A DNA stretch of 64,000 nt from Arthrospira sp. PCC 9108 (GTDB lineage Bacteria > Cyanobacteriota > Cyanobacteriia > Cyanobacteriales > Microcoleaceae), in assembly GCA_016745315.1 (NCBI GenBank), contig CP066886.1, positions 5,456,501-5,520,500 of the forward strand, in the 5' to 3' direction. A program made the translations under genes and the position numbers. This document shows, in pieces, positions 8,434-16,440 of this stretch; position 1 is the stretch's first letter; every line of letters begins with the position of its first letter. The notes beneath the pieces are model-generated. The model worked only from the letters and a program-made list of their open reading frames with translations. It had not been told where the DNA came from and did not search any database.

Positions 8434-9192
8434 ATGACTATCACTAAATCCTTAACGACTCTACCGGATCATACCCAACTTCCCTGTGAAGACGGAACCT
8501 TTGTGAAAAACTTTCAAGAACACCCCCAAAGTATCCTATTAACTGATTCTATTCGTCCGGTTCTTAATCAAATACATCCAGACGGACAATATTGCATTGG
8601 TCAAGATAGTGGGATTTACTGGCGCATGACCGACCCACCCCAGAAAGGAGCGGAAGCACCGGACTGGTTTTATGTGGCGAATGTTCCCCCTACTCTTAAT
8701 GGTAAGCTGCGACGGTCTTATGTGTTGTGGCAAGAATTAATCCGTCCGAAAATTATCATCGAATTTGTATCTGGGGATGGTTCAGAAGAACGAGATAAAA
8801 CCGCTTGGAAAGGCAAGTTTTGGATTTATGAAACGGTAATAAGAACGCCGTATTATGCCATCTATGAAGTAGAAAAATCTCAGGTAGAAGTGTATCGTTT
8901 AGAGGGTAGTTTCTATGAGTTGCTAACCCCAAATAACCGCAATCATTACCCAATTCCCGAAATGGGTGTAGAGTTAGGTATATGGTCGGGAACATATCAG
9001 AACGTGGAATTACCTTGGTTGCGTTGGTGGGATAGTGAGGGTAATTTACTATTATCTGGTGAGGAAAGAGCGGAACGGGAACGACAACGAGCGGAACGGG
9101 AACGACAACGAGCGGAACAGGAACGACAACGAGCCGATCGCCTAGCAGCTCGTTTGCAGGAATTGGGAATTGATCCTAGTGAAATTATGTGA
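8434..9192 (+). CDS. Uma2-family (DUF820) protein with charged C-terminal repeat
   Basis: A 252-residue Uma2/DUF820 protein, a family with a PD-(D/E)XK nuclease-like fold that is hugely expanded in cyanobacteria. The pattern P-D-W-F-Y-V near residue 75, P-K-I-I-I-E-F-V-S near 110 and K-F-W-I-Y-E-T near 130 fits the family core. Residues 212 to the end form a highly charged helix rich in E-R-Q-R-A-E and finish with L-Q-E-L-G-I-D-P-S-E, a tail common in these proteins. Biological role and nuclease activity are not established for most members. Confidence 0.85.
   Translation: MTITKSLTTLPDHTQLPCEDGTFVKNFQEHPQSILLTDSIRPVLNQIHPDGQYCIGQDSGIYWRMTDPPQKGAEAPDWFYVANVPPTLNGKLRRSYVLWQELIRPKIIIEFVSGDGSEERDKTAWKGKFWIYETVIRTPYYAIYEVEKSQVEVYRLEGSFYELLTPNNRNHYPIPEMGVELGIWSGTYQNVELPWLRWWDSEGNLLLSGEERAERERQRAERERQRAEQERQRADRLAARLQELGIDPSEIM
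9070..9132 (+). repeat. 21-base tandem repeat, three copies, in the Uma2 gene
   Basis: Units start at 9070, 9091 and 9112 and encode A-E-R-E-R-Q-R. The first two are identical and the third differs by one base. This forms the coiled-coil-like C-terminal helix. Confidence 0.85.
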
Positions 9193-9243
9193 AATTATAT
9201 AATTGTGGTATTAGTGCCATAGTCAAAAATCGTCTTTCCAACT

Positions 9244-9726
9244 ATGTCCTATAGATTGTTATTTGTTTGTCTGGGAAATATTTGTCGATCGCCTTCGGCT
9301 GAGAATATTATGAATCATCTGATCGAAGAGGCTAATTTGGGCGATCGTATTGTCTGTGATTCGGCGGGGACATCGAGCTATCATATTGGTTCGGCCCCTG
9401 ATTCTCGTATGACTATGGCGGCGAAAAAACGGGGCATTGTCCTCAAGGGTTCTGCTCGTCAGTTCACCTCAGAGGATTTTGAGAATTTCGATCTAATTTT
9501 GGCGATGGATCGGGACAATTATCAGCAAATTATGTATCTTGATCGAGGGAAAAAATATGGTGATAAGGTTAAGCTAATGTGCGATTTCTGTCGGCATCAT
9601 AACCTCAAAGAAGTTCCCGATCCTTACTATGGCGGCCCGGAAGGTTTTAATCAGGTGATTGATTTGCTACTAGATGCCTGTGAAGGCTTACTAGAATTTG
9701 TAGTTAATCAACCATCGGTTAATTAA
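9244..9726 (+). CDS. Low-molecular-weight protein-tyrosine phosphatase
   Basis: A 160-residue cytoplasmic phosphatase that removes phosphate from tyrosine residues, often in control of exopolysaccharide synthesis. The P-loop signature C-L-G-N-I-C-R-S-P, with nucleophilic Cys near residue 9 and Arg near 15, lies at the N-terminus. The general-acid Asp is in V-P-D-P-Y-Y near residue 127. Length is exactly that of the family. It is convergent with the response regulator gene, overlapping it by eight bases. Confidence 0.93.
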   Translation: MSYRLLFVCLGNICRSPSAENIMNHLIEEANLGDRIVCDSAGTSSYHIGSAPDSRMTMAAKKRGIVLKGSARQFTSEDFENFDLILAMDRDNYQQIMYLDRGKKYGDKVKLMCDFCRHHNLKEVPDPYYGGPEGFNQVIDLLLDACEGLLEFVVNQPSVN

Positions 9727-10387
9727 TTAGGTCATTTTCTAAGGCAAACCTTACCAGTTCAGCGCGGTTACTGCTGTCAGTTTTGCGGAGTAAACTGCTA
9801 ACATACTTTTCGACAGTGCGAGAACTCAGATGCAGAGAATCTCCGATTTTGATATTGGATAATCCTTCTGTAAGTAAGTTCAAAACCTGTTGTTCTCGTT
9901 CGGTGAGATGAATGTTAGTGGTTGATAAACTGTGAAAATGATGGCGTTTATGACTGGAACTGGTATGGTTTGATAGGGGTTCATTAATCCGAGACCTCCA
10001 TTCGGCTTCAATTAGTTGCGATCGCTCTAAAAGCGATCGAATCACCACACCTAACTCCTCTAATTCAAAAGGCTTAGGGAGATAATTATCACATCCGAGT
10101 TGATAGCCCCGAATCCGCTCTTCCGTACTGGTATGAGCGGTTAAAAAAATCACTGGTAACAAACGGAAACCCGGCTGGGAACGAACTCGCTTGACTAGCT
10201 CAAAACCATCCATTTCTGGCATGGCAATATCTGTTACTATCAGGTGTGGTTGATGCTTTTCTACCAATTGGAGGGCTTCCTGACCATTGGTGGCAGAAAT
10301 CACAAAATATCCTGACATTTCCAGATAATCGCTAATGGAAAGGCGAGTCCCCAAATCATCATCAACGACTAAAAGTGTCAAAGGCAT
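9719..10387 (-). CDS. NarL/LuxR-type response regulator, Rre1/Ycf29-like
   Basis: A 222-residue two-component response regulator. The receiver domain (residues 1-125) has the acidic pair V-D-D-D near residue 9, the phosphoacceptor Asp in I-V-T-D-I-A-M-P-E-M-D-G near 53 and the conserved Lys in Y-L-P-K-P-F. The LuxR helix-turn-helix follows at about 155-222 (L-T-E-R-E-Q-Q-V-L-N-L-L ... S-S-R-T-V-E-K-Y-V). The overall pattern, including S-N-R-A-E-L-V-R-F-A at the end, matches cyanobacterial Rre1 and plastid Ycf29 as I recall them. Rre1 controls heat-shock and other stress genes. An NblR-type or other NarL paralogue is the alternative. No kinase gene is adjacent. Confidence 0.85.
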   Translation of the reverse strand: MPLTLLVVDDDLGTRLSISDYLEMSGYFVISATNGQEALQLVEKHQPHLIVTDIAMPEMDGFELVKRVRSQPGFRLLPVIFLTAHTSTEERIRGYQLGCDNYLPKPFELEELGVVIRSLLERSQLIEAEWRSRINEPLSNHTSSSHKRHHFHSLSTTNIHLTEREQQVLNLLTEGLSNIKIGDSLHLSSRTVEKYVSSLLRKTDSSNRAELVRFALENDLIN

Positions 10388-10633
10388 AGGAACTGCATAT
10401 CAAAGACTAGACATTTATACTCTCTATGGGTTTTAGAGATAGGCTGACTCACAAAAAACACCTCACCAACTAGGAGGTTAATACCAAATACTGTGGCTAT
10501 CCTAAAATCGCCACTACTTAAATGATTATTTGGGATTGTTGATTTTAACATTATATGTAGTTGAGAAGTGGATAGCTATAGGGACAAATATTGATCTCTG
10601 TAGTGATCAGTGGCATGGCGGGGGGCTGTGTGG

Positions 10634-12367
10634 TTAGACATACATCTGAGTTTCCAAGGCTTTGATGGTTTGCTGACGAGTTTTCTGATATGTAAATAAT
10701 TGTCTGACGTTGAATTGAGAAGATAACACTCTTTCCGGCAGCCACTCCCCAGGCTCAGTTATGGATTGTAAGCCTTGGAGTTCTGTGATTATCTCTCTAT
10801 AGGCAGATGAGCCAGATAATTTACCAGATCGAGGGTTGGGTGTGTCTCCAAAGGAGCCCACAGCTTGCCAATTTTTACCTAGTGCTGTGGTGCGATCGCT
10901 ATCATGGCCTATACCTAAAGCCATTTTTTCGGTAGCGGGAAGTAAGGCTACTTGGGCGATCGCCACCAGGGCGGCTGTTTCAATTAATCCTGTTATCCCC
11001 TCTAGCATTGGTCTTCCCGACAACAGACCTAAACCACCACGGGAGACACTGTTATAGGCTGACTCGGCTAGAGTTCCAGGTAAAACTTGAATGGGGGGTA
11101 AATTGACCGAGGCTTGAGGTTGGATCTCGTTTATATAGGCTTTCGCAGTGGCGATCGCTTTCCAGGACTGTTCCCAATCCTGTGATAGTAATTCACTGTT
11201 CAACTGAAAGCTACCTTCTCGCCATAGGTAAAAAATCACCTGACACACTGGGGGAATTTCGGCTTGTGCTATCCAAGCATCAAAGCGTTTAAATTGGGGC
11301 TGATTCCGAATATTTTTCCCCTGACGAAACTTGGTAAATATAGATAAAAAATCTGGTCGTTCTTCCTGTGCAATCGTCTGGCTGGTATTAATACTATTAA
11401 CAATTATGGCATCTACAGTCATTGCCCAAGCCATCGCACTACATCTCAGATAATATTGTTTGAGCATCTTAGGGAGGGAGGAATGTAAAATTATGGCATC
11501 CAGACGAGTGAGGCTGTCTAAATCAGTAATCATCTCCCCCGCACGCAAATATTGATAAGTGCTGCGGATAGCTCGTTCTTCTGTTAGTTCTAATTCCCCG
11601 GCATTTAAGGCTAATTCTATACATCTTTCAATAGCCATTAATCGCGAGTTATAACTGGCAATAAGATACCGTTGCATTAACTCTGAATAGGGGGAAGATA
11701 TAAACAGATAATCCAGTAAATTTAGGGCTGGCGGGTCTTTGATAACCGAGCCTGATTGCAGATTATTATAGGCTTGAAAACATCTAATTTTACTGCGGTC
11801 ATGAATAGGAGATTGGACAATGAGGTTATTAATTTTACGGTCAATATTATCAGATAGCTGGTTCCAGAAAGTATGCAAAATCAAAAAGGCATCTTCCCCC
11901 TGCAATCCACATCCTTTCAGACGCAGATTAGCTCCCTCTGAGCTATGGGCTGGGATTTTAACTTCATATCTTTTACCTGTTTTTACCATCACCATTTGAG
12001 TCCCCCCATTGGTAGCAATTTGAGCAGGTACAAAAATATGATAAAGCTCATCTGTACTCCAGTCATATTCGGGATTAGTGGGGATTTCGTCCTCGGCTTC
12101 TGGATAAATATTTTCCACCCATCCTTGAGCGTGTTTAACCACAGAAGCGCCGGATTTGGTGGCTTGATGCAGTGCCGCTTTCCCCACTTCGGAAGCACGA
12201 TGAGTAATCGAATCCCCCACCTCAGTCGCTGTTTTTCGAGCTGTTTCTGTAGCCTGATCGCTCATGGATTTACCCAACTCTGATGCTTGTTGACTCAAAT
12301 TTTTAGGCAGACCGGATACTTTCTGGTTTACCGAATCCCAAAAAGATTGATTTTGGCGATCGCCCAT
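10634..12367 (-). CDS. Large hypothetical protein with amphipathic repeats and a DnaJ-C-like segment
   Basis: A 577-residue protein I do not recognise as a whole. Residues 15-85 contain repeats of an amphipathic pattern (A-S-E-L-G-K, A-T-E-V-G-D, A-S-E-V-G-K) like lipid-associating helices. Residues about 110-160 resemble the substrate-binding C-terminal region of DnaJ: V-K-I-P-A-H-S-S-E-G-A-N-L-R-L-K-G-C-G, where DnaJ has I-P-A-G-x-x-x-G-x-x-L-R-L-x-G-x-G. The remaining 400 residues are largely helical. A hydrophobic stretch (LIETAALVAIAQVALLPAT) lies near residue 460. There is no J domain. It may bind membranes or unfolded protein, but this is inference. Confidence 0.7.
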   Translation of the reverse strand: MGDRQNQSFWDSVNQKVSGLPKNLSQQASELGKSMSDQATETARKTATEVGDSITHRASEVGKAALHQATKSGASVVKHAQGWVENIYPEAEDEIPTNPEYDWSTDELYHIFVPAQIATNGGTQMVMVKTGKRYEVKIPAHSSEGANLRLKGCGLQGEDAFLILHTFWNQLSDNIDRKINNLIVQSPIHDRSKIRCFQAYNNLQSGSVIKDPPALNLLDYLFISSPYSELMQRYLIASYNSRLMAIERCIELALNAGELELTEERAIRSTYQYLRAGEMITDLDSLTRLDAIILHSSLPKMLKQYYLRCSAMAWAMTVDAIIVNSINTSQTIAQEERPDFLSIFTKFRQGKNIRNQPQFKRFDAWIAQAEIPPVCQVIFYLWREGSFQLNSELLSQDWEQSWKAIATAKAYINEIQPQASVNLPPIQVLPGTLAESAYNSVSRGGLGLLSGRPMLEGITGLIETAALVAIAQVALLPATEKMALGIGHDSDRTTALGKNWQAVGSFGDTPNPRSGKLSGSSAYREIITELQGLQSITEPGEWLPERVLSSQFNVRQLFTYQKTRQQTIKALETQMYV

Positions 12368-12429
12368 AGTCTACAACTCCATCAAAACTCGCATTAAACC
12401 AACAGTAGTGCCTCATCAATTTTTTCTGC

Positions 12430-13200
12430 TTAGAACAGAAATCTTAACAGTAGGGGAGTCGCACTTTCCAGAAGTTCCATAACCCCGCCATTACGCGCTC
12501 TCAGTTCCTGGGGATTTTGACGAAATTCGATAATTTCCATCAACTGAGCAGCAATTTCCTGCCCTTCCTGGCTCCCCAATCTATTATATAGTTCTTGAGC
12601 CTGTTTAGCATCTGACATAGCTCTATTTAAATCACCCAAATCGGCCCAAGCCATACTGCGAGCAAAATAAGCCGCCGCCAGGTTAGGATTGAGACTCAGT
12701 GCGCGGTTGTAGTGGTCTATGGCATTTCTGTAGTTCCCTTCTAAGGCTTCTTTAACTCCCAGGCGATAGAAGTCCTCCGCATTACCAATATTAGTCGGGA
12801 GTCCCACCACTCCAATTAATTGAGCCTCAGTAATATTAGCATCAACGGCGATCGCATTAGCTAAATAAGCCCCCCGCAAATCTGACCCCGCCAGGTTCGC
12901 CCCCGTCAGGTTCGCCCCCGTCAGGTTCGCCCCAAATAAACTCGCCCCCGTCAGGTTCGCCCCCGTCAGGTTCGCCCCCGTCAGGTTCGCCCGACTAAGG
13001 TTCGCCCCCGTCAGGTTCGCCCCCGTCAGGTTCGCCCCGCTGAGATCTGCTAACACCAAACCCGCATTAGTCAGGTTGCAGTTTTCACATTCTTTAGTAG
13101 ACAGGAGTTGTCGGATATCCTGTAAATTACTGGCCCGCACCGGAGTAATTGGTAGGATAGCAAGCGACAGGGTAATCATCGTCAGAATTGGGAATTTCAT
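12430..13200 (-). CDS. Exported pentapeptide-repeat and TPR protein
   Basis: Residues 1-24 form a signal peptide (K-F-P-I-L-T-M-I-T-L-S-L-A-I-L-P-I ending V-R-A-S). Two close cysteines follow, then about sixteen pentapeptide repeats dominated by G-A-N-L-T (residues about 45-130). A TPR-like pair (G-N-Y-R-N-A-I-D-H-Y-N-R-A-L and A-A-Y-F-A-R-S-M-A-W) lies at about 150-215. The frame is open from 13233, but the ATG at 13200 has a good GGAG site and places the signal peptide at the very N-terminus. A periplasmic location is inferred. Repeats are nearly identical at DNA level, suggesting recent expansion. Confidence 0.85.
   Translation of the reverse strand: MKFPILTMITLSLAILPITPVRASNLQDIRQLLSTKECENCNLTNAGLVLADLSGANLTGANLTGANLSRANLTGANLTGANLTGASLFGANLTGANLTGANLAGSDLRGAYLANAIAVDANITEAQLIGVVGLPTNIGNAEDFYRLGVKEALEGNYRNAIDHYNRALSLNPNLAAAYFARSMAWADLGDLNRAMSDAKQAQELYNRLGSQEGQEIAAQLMEIIEFRQNPQELRARNGGVMELLESATPLLLRFLF
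12886..13047 (-). repeat. 15-base tandem repeats encoding pentapeptides
   Basis: Eight or more copies of CCCGTCAGGTTCGCC (plus-strand reading) stand in tandem with only two interruptions. They encode successive G-A-N-L-T units. Identity at synonymous positions shows recent duplication rather than protein-level selection alone. Confidence 0.85.
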
Positions 13201-13403
13201 GGCAGATCTCCGGTAGCGCGAGTAAGCGTTCATGAACCTTTATTCTATACCATTTTCGGCCTAGGACTTGGGTGGTATATATCGGGTCATTGTGATATCA
13301 ATCAGGTTCGATCTTGATCATAATCACAATTGCTGACGCGCTCTATCACTTCCATAATGCCCAAAAAGTAAGATAATAGCAATATAGCGTTATCTGAGTT
13401 CCC

Positions 13404-13607
13404 ATGCTGGCGCAATTCTCACCCTCATCTAACAATCTCGATGCTCTAATTGAGCGCATCTTTGTTTCTCGCAAGATCACCCGCGAGGATCAAAAGCAAC
13501 TTATGTACTTGCTTCTATCAAAGGAATGTCTAAGCGATGAAGAACACGACTGCATTAACGAAGTATTCGATCGCCTACGTCGGGGGTTACTCCACGTTGT
13601 TGAGTAA
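13404..13607 (+). CDS. Small conserved cyanobacterial hypothetical protein
   Basis: A 67-residue, probably all-helical protein containing I-T-R-E-D-Q-K-Q-L-M near its middle and a C-terminal D-R-L-R-R-G-L-L-H-V-V. Proteins of this size and pattern are widespread in cyanobacteria without assigned function. The ATG at 13404 is well placed between flanking convergent or divergent genes, and codon use is ordinary. No membrane segment or metal motif is visible. Confidence 0.7.
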   Translation: MLAQFSPSSNNLDALIERIFVSRKITREDQKQLMYLLLSKECLSDEEHDCINEVFDRLRRGLLHVVE

Positions 13608-13742
13608 ATTATAACTCATGCAGGCAGAATATACGATTGATTTCACCTCCCCAAAACACGAGAAACACCCTCCATATTTCCCGGTTTGTTGATCGGCATA
13701 TTCTCTGAGTCAACATTACCCTGACTGCTGTTCAGTCAATAA

Positions 13743-14591
13743 TTATTCAAATTTACGATAAGGGAACCTACCTTGGTTGGTATCAAACCATTGATTCCAA
13801 AGGGTAGTGTTTTCTGGGCTGGCAATAGTTGAATTAACTACTCGGCTCCACTCCCGGCTATTCATAGGTAGAATACACCCATAATTCTCGAAGGTCAGGG
13901 GTTGGCTGGGGACCAGTTGAAAGTTTTCGCGGGTTCCCCCGTCTTTCCACAACTGTCCGAGTAACAGAATACCATCACTAACAATGCCTTGTAATTCCCC
14001 CTCCTGCAGTAGGCGGATACCTTCAGCGCGGCTAGGGACGGCTTCCCATTGGGCTTCTGGGTAAACTGGGCGCAACTCGCTATCAGTGGTGGTAGATTCT
14101 AAAAATCCAATGGTAACCCGTTCCAAGCTAACGGTTGAAATGTCTGTTTCGGATAGTTGGGTGGGGTCAAGGCGATCGCTATTTTCCGTTTTTACTAACA
14201 TCTGAATCCCCGTCACAAAAAAGGGAGTAGAAAAATCTACCCCATTTTCCCGTTCAGCGGTGATGCTAGTAGCTTCGCACACTAGGTCTAGGTTTCCCTG
14301 TTGCACCTGGTCAAAGCGATCTTGAAGGGTAACAGTAGTCATCTCCAACCGGATGGGCTGGTTTAGCTTCTCTTCAAGGCGACCATGAATCAACCTAATC
14401 AAATCGACAGAATATCCCTCGATATCGCCATTATCGTTTAAATAGCTAAAGGGAACCGCATCAGTCCGTACACCCGCACGCAGGACTCCGGTTCGTCCAA
14501 TTTGTTCTAAAACCGTTTCCGCCCCAGCTACACCAGTAAAGCCAACACTCAGGATTAAGCTAAGTAGGGAAATTGCTAATTTTTGATTCAT
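13743..14591 (-). CDS. Amino-acid ABC transporter substrate-binding protein
   Basis: A 282-residue periplasmic binding protein of the SBP_bac_3 family. It has a clean signal peptide (residues 1-24, hydrophobic core LAISLLSLILSVGFTG, cleavage near A-G-A-E). The family signature follows: L-R-A-G-V-R-T-D near residue 35, P-F-S-Y-L and G-Y-S-V-D-L-I-R near 60, and L-V-C-E-A-T-S-I-T near 110. It should bind a polar amino acid and deliver it to a membrane permease. No permease or ATPase gene is adjacent, so it is an orphan here. Specificity cannot be read from sequence. Confidence 0.88.
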   Translation of the reverse strand: MNQKLAISLLSLILSVGFTGVAGAETVLEQIGRTGVLRAGVRTDAVPFSYLNDNGDIEGYSVDLIRLIHGRLEEKLNQPIRLEMTTVTLQDRFDQVQQGNLDLVCEATSITAERENGVDFSTPFFVTGIQMLVKTENSDRLDPTQLSETDISTVSLERVTIGFLESTTTDSELRPVYPEAQWEAVPSRAEGIRLLQEGELQGIVSDGILLLGQLWKDGGTRENFQLVPSQPLTFENYGCILPMNSREWSRVVNSTIASPENTTLWNQWFDTNQGRFPYRKFE

Positions 14592-14692
14592 TGTCGCAAT
14601 TTTTTAAAAAAAAAGTTGGTTGAAAACTTTGCCCTAAAGGGCTAACGGAATTTAGCCCATAATAGCACTGTTGGCAAGGACAATCAAGCCAG

Positions 14693-16258
14693 TTAAATAT
14701 TTAACCAGGTGGTGTCGAGATAATCGATTTGAACGTGGGGACTGAGGGCTGTTAGTACCTGTTTTCCATAGGTGCGACGAGTGACCCGACTATCTAATAG
14801 GGCTACGATACCTTGTTTGTGGCGAACGGGAGCGACAGCCCCCTGTAACTCTGTTAATGCGGCGGGGAGTAAATATAGCCGAAACCAGTCCTGGCGTTGC
14901 TGTTTGTAGTAGGCGACCCTCCCAGCTACTAGGGGATTTTCTAGGGAGGGTAACGGTAAAGTGGCGATCGCTAATAAATGGGGAGAAACGAACTGATGCT
15001 GATGGTTTCGCCAAAATTGCCAACCGGTCACTAAAACCCCTGTTTCGCTGATAGCTGTGGTTTCCACCTGAACTAGGGACCCAAACTCTGAAGCTAACAC
15101 CGCCGCCACTTTTCCTTTGAGGGGAATATCCTCAACTAATAAAACTTTCAAACCACTAATATTGATACTCATACATAGCAAGGTCCGCAATTGCTCAATT
15201 AATGCCTTCTCAAACTGGGGTGTATTTGGCATCGGTATCCCAGAAGGTAGATAAAGTTGGATTAATTGGCTTTGGCGATCGGGTGTAAATTTAACACAGG
15301 TTAAATCCCCTAATCCCATGATCTGACGATAAATGGGAGCGTTTTTATCCAAGTCTAAAGCGCCGCCAATCAATACTACGGGTTGTTGTTCCCAAATGGG
15401 ACTCAAAGCTGAAGCCACTTCTAGGGGACTGCAATATAATTTGAATGAACCCTGGGCGCGGTCAACTTCTACCCACTTTAGTTGATTGTCAGATAACCAT
15501 TGATGGTAAAACTCATGCCACCGAGAGTCTAAGCGTTGACTAGAGGTTTCGGCTGAGGTAGTAGTTGATTCTGTTGGTTGTGTAAGAGTCAAAAACAGAT
15601 TTTGGAGAATATCCTGTTCTTCCTCATCGAGGAGATGACAACCATAAAGATTAGCTGGGTGGGCGAAAATTGAGCGAATTAGACGCACTTGGGTTAACTG
15701 GAGGGTGTCTCGCCATTCTGGTCGCTTCTGGGTTAATAGGGTCCAATCTGACCATTCTAGGGCGGCGGTGAGGCGATCGCGACTCCACTGTTCTAAATTA
15801 TCGGCATCATCAATAATGGTGGGAATATGTGGGGGAAAGTGCTGGTTATCGCCTAATCTATCTGCTAACCATATTTGAGGGGTGGTCAGTAGCAAACCCT
15901 GAAAATCTCTACTTGGCCAGCGATCGCCCTTTTGAATCGGCATCAGGGGTAATTTCTGATCATCTGCATCTGTAATACCCTGAATTTTGGGAATTTCCAC
16001 CGTCAAAAGTTGCTCAATTACCGCTTCGGAGGCAACGATCACACTAGCTTTTCCCCAAACTAAAACCGGAATTAGATAACTAAACCGATAGGGATGCTCC
16101 CGGATTTGTGGCCTCACCCCAGTTTGAATTAATGCACTACGTCCCAAACGCAACGCGCGCGCCACTAATCTTGTCATTGTCAAATAGTGGGGCCAGTCCA
16201 TGTTACCAACGGACTGCACCAAACGACGAACCAGATTATGTGCTTCTACTTCAATCAC
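14693..16258 (-). CDS. DinG-like helicase paralogue with degenerate motifs
   Basis: A protein of about 521 residues related to DinG/XPD-type helicases. The family start V-I-E-V-E-A-H is followed by W-P-H-Y-L-T-M-T-R-L-V-A-R-A-L, then R-S-A-L-I-Q-T-G where active DinG carries a GKT/S P-loop. Here no Lys-Thr/Ser follows, so ATP binding looks lost. The DEAH position reads I-I-D-D-A-D-N-L-E, and the motif VI region L-Q-G-A-V-A-P-V-R-H-K-Q-G-I-V-A-L-L-D lacks the usual arginine fingers. The frame is open upstream to a GTG at 16357, but the GTG at 16258 fits the family N-terminus. It probably has a non-helicase or structural role. Confidence 0.7.
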   Translation of the reverse strand: MIEVEAHNLVRRLVQSVGNMDWPHYLTMTRLVARALRLGRSALIQTGVRPQIREHPYRFSYLIPVLVWGKASVIVASEAVIEQLLTVEIPKIQGITDADDQKLPLMPIQKGDRWPSRDFQGLLLTTPQIWLADRLGDNQHFPPHIPTIIDDADNLEQWSRDRLTAALEWSDWTLLTQKRPEWRDTLQLTQVRLIRSIFAHPANLYGCHLLDEEEQDILQNLFLTLTQPTESTTTSAETSSQRLDSRWHEFYHQWLSDNQLKWVEVDRAQGSFKLYCSPLEVASALSPIWEQQPVVLIGGALDLDKNAPIYRQIMGLGDLTCVKFTPDRQSQLIQLYLPSGIPMPNTPQFEKALIEQLRTLLCMSINISGLKVLLVEDIPLKGKVAAVLASEFGSLVQVETTAISETGVLVTGWQFWRNHQHQFVSPHLLAIATLPLPSLENPLVAGRVAYYKQQRQDWFRLYLLPAALTELQGAVAPVRHKQGIVALLDSRVTRRTYGKQVLTALSPHVQIDYLDTTWLNI

Positions 16259-16440
16259 AGGGTTATCAAGCCAAATATTTAGTAATGTCCCAGAGGTTAA
16301 GATGGTTCTCAACTTCAGCCCATTGACTTCTAGTTTAGCTTGTGGCGAGCAGAACACCGAACCAGTGACTGGATCGAACCTGGCCCAATTAATGATTACA
16401 ATTAATGATTAATGGTTAACCTGGAGATTTGATGATACTT

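Noticed and set aside
12886..13047. Regularly spaced repeats that could suggest a CRISPR array
   Set aside because: The units are 15 bases without unique spacers and encode in-frame pentapeptides.
13618..13692. 24-residue open frame after the small conserved gene
   Set aside because: Too short, no ribosome site and no recognisable features.
16358..16411. Possible tRNA T-arm (GGTTCGATCC) and upstream extension of the DinG-like gene
   Set aside because: No acceptor or anticodon stem can be built, and the family N-terminus fits the GTG at 16258.
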